Translations under genes and position numbers: made by a program | Notes under the pieces: generated by a model | Databases searched by the model: none | What the model saw: only the letters and a program-made list of their open reading frames with translations | What the model was told of the DNA's origin: nothing | Shown here: piece after piece, positions 34,763 to 41,727 of the stretch | Layout: every line of letters begins with the position of its first letter | Numbering within the stretch: position 1 is the stretch's first letter | Origin: Saccharophagus sp. K07 | Lineage (GTDB): Bacteria; Pseudomonadota; Gammaproteobacteria; Pseudomonadales; Cellvibrionaceae | Direction of reading: 5' to 3' | Assembly (NCBI RefSeq): GCF_014336955.1 | Contig: NZ_QRAI01000005.1 | Coordinates: 248,001-312,000 of the forward strand | Length of the DNA stretch: 64,000 bases

Positions 34763-35926
34763 TTAGGAAAGTCGCTCAAGAAAATCTCGGTACTCGAACT
34801 CCTTCACAATTTTCAGCGAATCATCGCGGCTGTCGTACAGGGCGATGGCCGGAAGGGGGATACCGTTGAAGGTGGTGTTCTTGACCATGGTATAGATCGC
34901 CATGTCCTCGAACATCACGCGCTGACCAATCTGCAATGGCTGTTGGAAGCTGTAATCGCCGATCACATCGCCAGACAAACAGCTCGGTCCACCGAGACGG
35001 TAGGTATAGGGAAATTCGCCGGGTTGGCCTGACCCCGTAATGCGGGGGCGATAGGGCATTTCCAATACATCCGGCATATGACAAGTAGCGGAAGCGTCCA
35101 GAATCGCCAGATCCATACCGTTCCAATTGGTATCCAGAACTTCGGCGACAAAAATGCCTGCATTCAGGGCGATTGCCTCTCCTGGTTCCAGATACACCTG
35201 CACCTGATACTTTTCCTGGAAGGCTTTGAGACGCGCTATAAGGGCGTCGACCTGGTAATCATTGCGTGTGATGTGGTGCCCGCCACCAAAGTTGATCCAC
35301 TTTATCTTAGGCAGATAGTCGGCAAACTTCGTTTCGATCACGTCCAGAGTGCGGCGCAGCGGCTCGAAATCCTGCTCACACAAGGTGTGGAAGTGCAGGC
35401 CGGTAAGACCGGTCAGATCCTGACCTTCGAACTTGGCGATCGGGATGCCCATGCGCGAGCAGGGTGCGCAAGGATCGTACATAGGGGTGGCGCCTTCCGA
35501 ATGTTCCGGGTTGATGCGCAGACCGAATTCCAATTGCGGACGCTTTTTCTGTGCTGCCAAAGCCTGCTCTTTGAAGCGATTCCACTGACCGAACGAGTTG
35601 AACACCACGTGATCCGAGACATTGAGAATGGCTTCCATATCCTGTGGGCGATAGGCGGCTGCGTAAGTGTGGACTTCACCCCCAAACTTTTCCCGGCCGA
35701 GGCGCGCCTCAAACAAACCGCTGGCGCAGGTGCCCTTCAAATAGCGCATTACCAGGGGCGCCACTTCGAACATTGAAAACGCCTTGAGAGCCAACAGAAT
35801 TTTCGCGCCGCTTTCTTCTTGAACCCGCCCCAGTATCTGCAGGTTGCGCTCAATGGCTGCGGCATCAACCACATAACATGGGCTGGGAACGCGGGAGAGG
35901 TCGAAGTTCTCCATGGAATGGGACAT
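34763..35926 (-). CDS. nspC: Carboxynorspermidine/carboxyspermidine decarboxylase
   Basis: A 387-aa PLP-dependent, alanine-racemase-fold decarboxylase that turns carboxyspermidine into spermidine (or carboxynorspermidine into norspermidine). The PLP Lys is in LLALKAF near the N-terminus, the HFHTLCEQ segment and GGGHHITRNDY phosphate-binding loop are typical, and the catalytic Cys region is MPDVLEMPYRP/ATCHMPD. Two in-frame ATGs lie at the start (codons 1 and 5), neither with a strong ribosome binding site. A terminator sits about 22 nt upstream, so expression must depend on read-through. It completes the pathway begun by the preceding gene. Confidence 0.94.
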   Translation of the reverse strand: MSHSMENFDLSRVPSPCYVVDAAAIERNLQILGRVQEESGAKILLALKAFSMFEVAPLVMRYLKGTCASGLFEARLGREKFGGEVHTYAAAYRPQDMEAILNVSDHVVFNSFGQWNRFKEQALAAQKKRPQLEFGLRINPEHSEGATPMYDPCAPCSRMGIPIAKFEGQDLTGLTGLHFHTLCEQDFEPLRRTLDVIETKFADYLPKIKWINFGGGHHITRNDYQVDALIARLKAFQEKYQVQVYLEPGEAIALNAGIFVAEVLDTNWNGMDLAILDASATCHMPDVLEMPYRPRITGSGQPGEFPYTYRLGGPSCLSGDVIGDYSFQQPLQIGQRVMFEDMAIYTMVKNTTFNGIPLPAIALYDSRDDSLKIVKEFEYRDFLERLS

Positions 35927-35948
35927 GTGCTAAATCGCTCGAATCGGT

Positions 35949-35981
35949 CAGAAAAAACAAAGCGGCCTCTTCTGAGGCCGC
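35949..35981 (-). terminator. Intrinsic terminator inside the polyamine operon
   Basis: On the minus strand a perfect 8-bp GC-rich stem (gcggcctc / gaggccgc, loop AGAA) is followed by TTTGTTTTTTC. It lies right after the carboxynorspermidine synthase stop codon and only about 22 nt before nspC. Confidence 0.85.
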
Positions 35982-35992
35982 GCAGGACGGGA

Positions 35993-37192
35993 TTAAACAG
36001 AGAGGCCAGTATCGCTCTTTTCCACCAAGGTCCATGGCAGACCGTACTTGTTGAGGTCTTCCATAAACGGATCGGGATCGAACTGTTCCATATTCCATAC
36101 GCCGGGTTTCATCCACTTGTTTTCCAGCATCATCTTGGCGCCGATCATGGCAGGAACACCGGTGGTGTAGGAGATCGCTTGCGACTGCACTTCGCGGTAG
36201 CACTCTTCGTGGTCGCAAATGTTGTAGATGTAGACGATCTTCTCTTTGCCGTCCTTGATGCCTTTGGCAACACAGCCAATACAGGTGCGGCCTTTGGTCA
36301 GAGGGCCGAGGCTTGAGGGATCAGGCAATACGGACTTCAGGAATTGCAGAGGTATCACTTCCACGCCGTTGTACAACACAGGCTCGATGCTGGTCATGCC
36401 GACGTTCTGCAGGACTTCCAGGTGCTTGAGGTAGTTCTGGGAGAAGGTCATCCAGAAACGCGCGCGTTTGATTTCCGGGAAGTGCTTGACGATGGACTCC
36501 AGCTCCTCGTGGTACATCAAGTAGATGTCCATAGGGCCAATACCTTCCGGGAAGTCGAAAGTGTCTTTAACTGACAGAGGATCGGTTTCCACCCACTCGC
36601 CATTCTGCCAGTAGCGGCCTTTTGCGGTAACTTCGCGGATATTGATTTCCGGGTTGAAGTTGGTAGCAAAGGGTTGGCCGTGGTTGCCGGCGTTGGCGTC
36701 GATGATGTCCAGTTCGTGGATTTCATCGAGGCAATGCTTCTTGATATAGGCGGTATAAACGTTGGTAACGCCCGGGTCGAAGCCGCTGCCCAGCAGAGCC
36801 ATCAGGCCTGCTTTCTGGAATTTATCTTGGTACGCCCACTGCCATTTGTACTCGAACTTGGCTACTTCTGGTGGTTCGTAGTTGGCGGTATCCAGGTAAT
36901 GCACGCCTGCGTTCAAGCACGCGTCCATGATGTGGAGATCCTGATAGGGAAGAGCAACGTTGATAACGAGGCTGGGTTTTTCTTTTTTCAACAGCTCGGT
37001 CAGCTGTTCTACGTTGTCCGCGTCAACCTGGGCTGTGCGAATCGGGCGTGACAACTGTGCGGCAATCTTCTTGCACTTTTCCTCATTGCGGCTCGCCAGG
37101 ATGATTTCTGGGAAAACATCCGGCAGCTGTGCGCATTTATGGGTGACCACGCCACCCACACCGCCGGCACCGATAATGATCACTTTGCTCAT
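35993..37192 (-). CDS. Carboxynorspermidine/carboxyspermidine synthase (saccharopine dehydrogenase-like)
   Basis: A 399-aa NADPH-dependent enzyme of the saccharopine dehydrogenase fold. It condenses L-aspartate semialdehyde with putrescine (or diaminopropane) and reduces the Schiff base to carboxyspermidine (or carboxynorspermidine). The Rossmann motif IIGAGGVGGVV is at residues 6-16, with the HYLDTANYE and GSGFDPGVTN segments of the LYS1 family. Its partner decarboxylase nspC is the next gene, which makes the pathway assignment strong. The ATG is preceded by GAGGAG. It lies 101 nt after speA. Confidence 0.94.
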   Translation of the reverse strand: MSKVIIIGAGGVGGVVTHKCAQLPDVFPEIILASRNEEKCKKIAAQLSRPIRTAQVDADNVEQLTELLKKEKPSLVINVALPYQDLHIMDACLNAGVHYLDTANYEPPEVAKFEYKWQWAYQDKFQKAGLMALLGSGFDPGVTNVYTAYIKKHCLDEIHELDIIDANAGNHGQPFATNFNPEINIREVTAKGRYWQNGEWVETDPLSVKDTFDFPEGIGPMDIYLMYHEELESIVKHFPEIKRARFWMTFSQNYLKHLEVLQNVGMTSIEPVLYNGVEVIPLQFLKSVLPDPSSLGPLTKGRTCIGCVAKGIKDGKEKIVYIYNICDHEECYREVQSQAISYTTGVPAMIGAKMMLENKWMKPGVWNMEQFDPDPFMEDLNKYGLPWTLVEKSDTGLSV

Positions 37193-37293
37193 TTCAATCT
37201 CCTCAATAGTCTGCGCGCCACGCCCTTTGGGGAGTGGCTGGTTGCGCAGTGCAGTTTTTTGTCAGTGGCTAATTTGGTAAAGGCGCAGACCCA

Positions 37294-39201
37294 TTACTTT
37301 TCGTAATAGGTATAACCGCGCATGCTGGCGGAAAACGCTTTCATGATATCGAGCCGCTCGGAAGCGGTGATACGCCCTTCGCGGACAGCCTGCTCAGCGA
37401 TGCGACGGAAGCGGTCTTGCATCACTTGCGGGTTGTATTCCACGTAGCTCAATACGTCAGCAATGCTGTCGCCTTCAATTTCGTGGATGAACTCGTAGTG
37501 ACCACCTTCGTTAATGCGCACGCTGACCACGTTGGTGTCGCCGAACAGGTTGTGCAGGTCGCCGAGCGTTTCCTGATAGGCCCCGACCAGGAAGGTGCCG
37601 ATGTAGTACTCCTCATTCTCTTTCAGAGTGTGCAGCGGCAGGGTTCGTCGGGTGTTGTGCATATCGGCAAAGCGGTCGATCTTGCCGTCGCAGTCACAGG
37701 TGATGTCCGCAATGATCGCCTGGCGGGTTGGGCGCTCGTCCAGACGGTGGATTGGTGCTATAGGGAAGATCTGGTCGATCGCCCAAATATCCGGCAGCGA
37801 CTGGAACAAGCTGAAGTTGCAGTAGTAGATGTCGGACAGCTGTTCGCGCAATCTTGGCAGTTCGCTGAACTCTTTAGGAGCATCTTCCGCCAATACCAGC
37901 AAACGCTGCATGACCTTCAGAAACAGGTTTTCTGAAAGTGAACGTGAGCGGAGATTGACCTGACCGCGCTTGAACAACTCTCTCAGTTCGTCGCGATAGA
38001 ACAGGGCGTCGTTGTAGCACTCCTGCAGGTTGCGAACATTGGCGGTATTGAGCAGCTCCTTCAGATTGTGAATCATCGGGTGCTCAGCTGGGCTGATCAC
38101 TTCCGGCAGCGGACCGGGCTCGAACGAGGCAACGTCGAGCACGTTGAACAGCAGGACGGAAGAGTAAGCGACAGTTGCGCGACCTGATTCGGTAATGATG
38201 GTCGGATGCTCGATCTTGTTGGGATCCAGGGTCGTCATGATGACGTCCACTATGTCCGCGCAGTATTCATCCAGGGTGTAGTTTTTTGAGTGGACATAAT
38301 TGGTTTTGGAACCATCGTAGTCCACGGCCAAACCGCCACCCAAATCCAAGAAGCCCATAGGTGCGCCTTCGCGTACCAGATCCATATAAACCTGACAGGC
38401 TTCCAGTACACCAGTTCGGATGTCGCGGATGTTGGGAATTTGAGAACCCAGGTGGTAGTGGAGCAGGCGCAAGCAATCGAGCATGCCCTCTGCTTTGAGG
38501 GTGTCTACCAGATTGATCAGCTGGGCGATGGTGACACCGAAGATGCTGCGGTCGCCGCTGGTGGCATTCCAGTGGCCGCCAACCATAGAGGCGAGCTTCA
38601 CGCGAATTCCGATCAACGGCTTGATGCCCAAGGCACGGCTGCGCTCGAGAATGATCGGCAGTTCGGTCGGAGTCTCGATAACGAAGAATACCCGATAGCC
38701 CATCTTGCACGCCTGCAGGCCCAGGTCGATAAACTCAGCATCTTTATAGCCGTTACAGACGATACAGGCCTCTGGCGATTCCAGATTGGCCAGGGCGATG
38801 ATCAGTTCGGGTTTGGAACCGGCTTCCAGACCATGACCGTACTTGGCGCCAACCTGTGCGATTTCTTCAATAACATGGCATTGCTGGTTTACTTTGACTG
38901 GAAAGACGCCCCGATACTTTCCTTTATAACCACTTTGCTCAATCGCATTGTTAAAAGCATTGTTAAGACGAGCAATCTGCTGCGCCAGCAAATTTTCGAA
39001 GCGCACCAACACCGGCATGTCCATCCCGCGCTCTTTGATATCCTTGACCAGATCGAGCATGGATATCTTCAGAGGTCCCGATTCCCCTTGAGCGGTAACC
39101 AAGATCTCACCTTTGTCCGAAACGCTGAAGTAACCAGCGCCCCAGTCATTGATGCCATAGAGTTCAGCCGAGTGGGCGGCTGTCCAAGCGTGATGAACCA
39201 T
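37294..39201 (-). CDS. speA: Biosynthetic arginine decarboxylase
   Basis: SpeA (635 aa from the ATG used) converts arginine to agmatine with PLP, the first step to putrescine. The PLP Lys is in GVFPVKVNQQ, the glycine-rich phosphate loop in LDLGGGLAVDYDG, and the C-terminal Asp/Cys-containing DITCDCDGKIDRF is characteristic. The family opening YGINDWGAGYF sits near the N-terminus. The start is uncertain: the ATG has no close ribosome binding site, and an in-frame TTG 9 nt upstream with GGAG ahead of it is a possible alternative. Downstream synthase and decarboxylase genes point to use of the putrescine for carboxyspermidine. Confidence 0.95.
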   Translation of the reverse strand: MVHHAWTAAHSAELYGINDWGAGYFSVSDKGEILVTAQGESGPLKISMLDLVKDIKERGMDMPVLVRFENLLAQQIARLNNAFNNAIEQSGYKGKYRGVFPVKVNQQCHVIEEIAQVGAKYGHGLEAGSKPELIIALANLESPEACIVCNGYKDAEFIDLGLQACKMGYRVFFVIETPTELPIILERSRALGIKPLIGIRVKLASMVGGHWNATSGDRSIFGVTIAQLINLVDTLKAEGMLDCLRLLHYHLGSQIPNIRDIRTGVLEACQVYMDLVREGAPMGFLDLGGGLAVDYDGSKTNYVHSKNYTLDEYCADIVDVIMTTLDPNKIEHPTIITESGRATVAYSSVLLFNVLDVASFEPGPLPEVISPAEHPMIHNLKELLNTANVRNLQECYNDALFYRDELRELFKRGQVNLRSRSLSENLFLKVMQRLLVLAEDAPKEFSELPRLREQLSDIYYCNFSLFQSLPDIWAIDQIFPIAPIHRLDERPTRQAIIADITCDCDGKIDRFADMHNTRRTLPLHTLKENEEYYIGTFLVGAYQETLGDLHNLFGDTNVVSVRINEGGHYEFIHEIEGDSIADVLSYVEYNPQVMQDRFRRIAEQAVREGRITASERLDIMKAFSASMRGYTYYEK

Positions 39202-39506
39202 TTTGTTCAATGTCGGAATCTCTCCAAAAAAGGGTGGGGTTTGGCATGAAGGAAATGCCACCGGCTTGCGATTAGAGTGACAAGAGGGCACCGCGTTCGC
39301 AAAGGCGCGAACTATCGCAGATTTGCACTGACTTTTCCAGAAGAGATAGGGGTAAAAGACGTAAAGTACGCTCGGGTTCTTTACCTTAGTGAAGACTTAG
39401 TAATGGTTGGGATTTTGCGTTATCTAACTGAGCGCAAAACGGCAGAATTCCGTCTTGCGCCCGCCTTATGTCAGATATTTATATCAGGGGTCAAACTACC
39501 TCGCAT
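39202..39506. other. speA leader and intergenic region with hairpins
   Basis: About 305 bp without a gene. On the speA strand two hairpins lie close to the start: GTTCGC/GCGAAC (39295-39312) and TGGCAT/ATGCCA (39242-39260). A longer hairpin lies at 39432-39460, with arms GCGCAAGACGG/CCGTTTTGCGC fully paired on the minus-strand RNA through one G-U. None is followed by a T tract. They may be leader structure of speA or the end of the HPF-like transcript. Confidence 0.5.
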
Positions 39507-39818
39507 TTATCTCTTAAATCGGATTTCGCAGGTTTCTTTTAACTTGCGCTCTGCGGCGAGAAAGGCATCTCGCACCGCAACATGTGCTGAATCGGCGTCA
39601 TGAGACACAGCAATAGGTGATCCTTTAAGGTGAAGTTCAATAGAAGCTCGAAATTGTTTGCCTTTGTGTTTGCTGTTGTGCGGAATATCCAGAACTACTC
39701 GGGATCGCAGAATGTCGCGGGAATATCGGGAGAGTTTCGCCATTTTTTGGTTAATGGTGTGAGCCAGGGCAGGAGAGTGATCAATATCTCTAAATACGAC
39801 GTCTGCGTCGGTTCTCAT
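39507..39818 (-). CDS. HPF/RaiA-family ribosome-associated protein
   Basis: A 103-aa protein of the sigma54-modulation/HPF family, which binds the 30S decoding region and promotes ribosome hibernation. The pattern of basic residues in KLSRYSRDILRSRVVLDIP and KGKQFRASIELHLKG, followed by the HDADSAHVAVRDAFLAAERKL helix, fits the family. It lacks the long C-terminal domain of HPF-long, so it corresponds to a short HPF or a paralogue. GGAGG precedes the start. It is divergent from the small heat-shock gene, which fits a stress context. Confidence 0.8.
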   Translation of the reverse strand: MRTDADVVFRDIDHSPALAHTINQKMAKLSRYSRDILRSRVVLDIPHNSKHKGKQFRASIELHLKGSPIAVSHDADSAHVAVRDAFLAAERKLKETCEIRFKR

Positions 39819-40010
39819 GATAGGCGACCTCCATCAGTGCCAGTTGCTGTGGGTTTTTATGTAGGCCTACGATCTAATCATGGCGGTTCCTAAAAAAAAT
39901 TCAAGCCCCTTTTACAAAGTTTCTGATGGGTTGTAATTTGTTCCTATTTGAACAAATTTATTGGCGAAATATTTTTTGTCTCGCTACCGAGAAATAAAAC
40001 GGATGCACGA

Positions 40011-40036
40011 CTTGAAATATATGCTGTCGCCTATAT
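40011..40036 (+). promoter_or_regulatory. Sigma32 (heat-shock) promoter of the Hsp20 gene
   Basis: CTTGAAA matches the sigma32 -35 consensus perfectly; CCTATAT, 12 nt downstream, is a partial match to the -10 CCCCATNT. The implied leader is close to 90 nt, long enough to hold a thermometer structure. Confidence 0.6.
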
Positions 40037-40105
40037 CTAGTTCTCAGCCGGGGTTGCTTAGGGGCTTCGGTAAAGTCCGGTCAAATTATTGACGGAAAAT
40101 TGTAA

Positions 40106-40128
40106 TTTATTGCTCAATTGAGGATAAA
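40106..40128 (+). promoter_or_regulatory. ROSE-like RNA thermometer hairpin over the Hsp20 ribosome binding site
   Basis: The RNA UUUAUU-G-CUC pairs with GAG-GAUAAA around an AAUU loop, leaving a single bulged G. This contains UUGCU opposite the GAGGAU ribosome binding site, the hallmark of ROSE elements (UYGCU with bulged G). The start codon lies 3 nt after the hairpin. Nine weak pairs would melt with rising temperature. Pairing is read directly; function is inferred from the ROSE family. Confidence 0.6.
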
Positions 40129-40130
40129 CC

Positions 40131-40589
40131 ATGAGAACTTTAGATTTTTCCCCTCTTTATAAATCAGTTATTGGCTTTGATCGTCTGGCGCAAATCCTGG
40201 ATTCTGCACATAGAGCAGAACAAGCGCAGCCTGCATACCCGCCCTACAACATCGAATTGGTTGGCGAAAATCAGTATCGCATTAGCATGGCTGTCGCCGG
40301 TTTCAGTATTCATGAAGTGGATATTGAAGTGGATCATGGACTGCTGAAAATTTCCGGTAAAAAAGCCTCTGAAAATGACAGTAGACAATTTTTGTATCGC
40401 GGAATTGCTGCACGCGATTTCGAAAGAAAATTCCAGTTGGCGGATTATGTTCGCGTGATAGGGGCAACTATGGAAAATGGCCTTTTGCATGTGGAGTTAA
40501 GGCGCGAAATTCCTGAAGCTATGAAGCCGAGAAAAATTGCTATCCAAGGTGCTACAGGTCCAAAGAAAAGTGCTAGCGAAGCAGCTTGA
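40131..40589 (+). CDS. ibpA: Small heat-shock protein, Hsp20/IbpA family
   Basis: A 152-aa alpha-crystallin-domain holdase that binds unfolding proteins and hands them to DnaK/ClpB. The start MRTLDFSPLYKSVIGFDRL is the IbpA N-terminus, the alpha-crystallin domain spans about residues 35-125 (YNIELVGENQYRISMAVAGF through GLLHVELRREIPE), and the I-x-I-like oligomerisation motif is RKIAIQ. Control appears to be double: a sigma32 promoter and a ROSE-like thermometer in the leader. It ends at a strong terminator shared with the convergent AraC-type gene. Confidence 0.95.
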   Translation: MRTLDFSPLYKSVIGFDRLAQILDSAHRAEQAQPAYPPYNIELVGENQYRISMAVAGFSIHEVDIEVDHGLLKISGKKASENDSRQFLYRGIAARDFERKFQLADYVRVIGATMENGLLHVELRREIPEAMKPRKIAIQGATGPKKSASEAA

Positions 40590-40603
40590 GTTTTAGAAGT
40601 TCC

Positions 40604-40632
40604 AAAAGCCGCGCACAAGCGCGGCTTTTTTA
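40604..40632. terminator. Bidirectional terminator between ibpA and the AraC-type gene
   Basis: A 6-bp GC stem (gccgcg / cgcggc) extended by AAAA/TTTT pairs with a 6-nt loop, followed by TTTTTTT on the plus strand. The A run on the left gives a weaker tail on the other strand. Confidence 0.85.
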
Positions 40633-41616
40633 TTCTGCGCTAAATAATTTTGCTCTTACGGTAGTTCGATATTGGCTCGGCGTAGTGCCGAAATATTTTT
40701 TAAATAAACTAGTAAAGTGGGATAGGTCCTGATAACCGCAGCGAAAAGCGATTTCCGCAATCGATAAGTTGCTGGTGTGCAATAGTTCACCAGCGGTGCG
40801 CATGCGCACATTTTGAGTGTATTGCAGGGGAGTTAAATTGGTGGCCGTTTTAAACCGCCGATTGAATGTGCGCAGACTCATATTCAAGCGTTTGGCAATT
40901 TGGCTCATTTGTATGTCCCAATGAGCATTTTGCTGAATCCAGGATTGTGCCTGGGCGATTTCTTCATCGGGATGCGCGTGCAAAGCTTCGTGAATCGAGA
41001 CTTGTGGATAGGCTTTTCTCACTTCGTGAAAAAAATGTCGTTCCACGTGACGCGCAATGGATTCGCCAAAAAATACTTCAATAAAGTAAACCGTCAAATC
41101 TGCGAGAGAGTTAACGCTGGCAGCGCAAAAAAGATTGTCCGACCGTGTAATAAAGTGATTGCGTTTTAACACCACGCGCGGATAGCTTTCGGCAAATTTG
41201 TCGAAGTAATACCAATGGGTGGTAGCAGGGCGAAAATCCAGCAGACCTGCCTCCGCCATAAAACAACAACCTGTCCCCACTCCGGCAATAACCCCGCCGC
41301 GCTGTTTTTGGTTAACCAGCCAGGGCAGTACCGCTTGGTTGTTTTTGATAACGCTTTTGGGGTTGCGCCAGAGAGCCGGCAGATAAGTGATGGTAGATGT
41401 TTCTATGTCGTGAATACTGCAATCCGGCTGGAGCATCATCCCCGTATGAGTTTTGACCGGTTTGCCATTTACGGAGGCGAGCCGGAATTCAATCGGAACC
41501 ATCTTGGATCGCGAAGCGGCTTTGTGCATAGCTTCCGCAGCGTGGAATTGCTCCATGGGAAGCGCAACGCTTGTCGCCAGCATCTGCTCACATAGAAAAA
41601 AGGTAATAGATGTCAT
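40630..41616 (-). CDS. GlxA family AraC-type transcriptional regulator
   Basis: A 328-aa regulator with an N-terminal DJ-1/PfpI-like (class I glutamine amidotransferase-like) domain (about residues 1-195, with GVGTGCCFMAEAGLLDFRPAT around the nucleophile-elbow position) and a C-terminal AraC DNA-binding domain (about 215-320). The two helix-turn-helix units are seen in SQIAKRLNMSLRTFNRRFK and IAEIAFRCGYQDLSHFTSLFKKYFG. The ligand is unknown. It is divergent from fabY, and a tandem 14-bp direct repeat in the 111-nt gap is a plausible binding site, so it may control itself and fabY. Confidence 0.9.
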   Translation of the reverse strand: MTSITFFLCEQMLATSVALPMEQFHAAEAMHKAASRSKMVPIEFRLASVNGKPVKTHTGMMLQPDCSIHDIETSTITYLPALWRNPKSVIKNNQAVLPWLVNQKQRGGVIAGVGTGCCFMAEAGLLDFRPATTHWYYFDKFAESYPRVVLKRNHFITRSDNLFCAASVNSLADLTVYFIEVFFGESIARHVERHFFHEVRKAYPQVSIHEALHAHPDEEIAQAQSWIQQNAHWDIQMSQIAKRLNMSLRTFNRRFKTATNLTPLQYTQNVRMRTAGELLHTSNLSIAEIAFRCGYQDLSHFTSLFKKYFGTTPSQYRTTVRAKLFSAE

Positions 41617-41625
41617 TAATGGTGG

Positions 41626-41661
41626 TGGCCATTTTGCCCGGGGTCGATGGCCAGTTTGCCC
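41626..41661. promoter_or_regulatory. Tandem direct repeat, candidate AraC-type operator
   Basis: TGGCCATTTTGCCC and TGGCCAGTTTGCCC (13 of 14 identical) occur with a 22-bp period, about two helical turns. AraC-family dimers typically bind direct repeats of about this spacing. The pair lies between the AraC-type gene start (9 nt away) and the fabY start (66 nt away). Confidence 0.6.
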
Positions 41662-41727
41662 TTAGCGTTACGTGGTTTCAACCCTAAACTGCGCGTTATT
41701 CAAATTAAACAAAAGAAGGGTTGTGCA

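Noticed and set aside
39241-39260. Sigma54 promoter (TGGCA-type element)
   Set aside because: The -24 element is matched but no GC at the required -12 spacing; it is better explained as one arm of a hairpin.
41647-41727. 27-codon upstream extension of fabY
   Set aside because: It would run through the direct repeats and lacks a ribosome binding site; the GTG with AAGAAGGG matches the family N-terminus.
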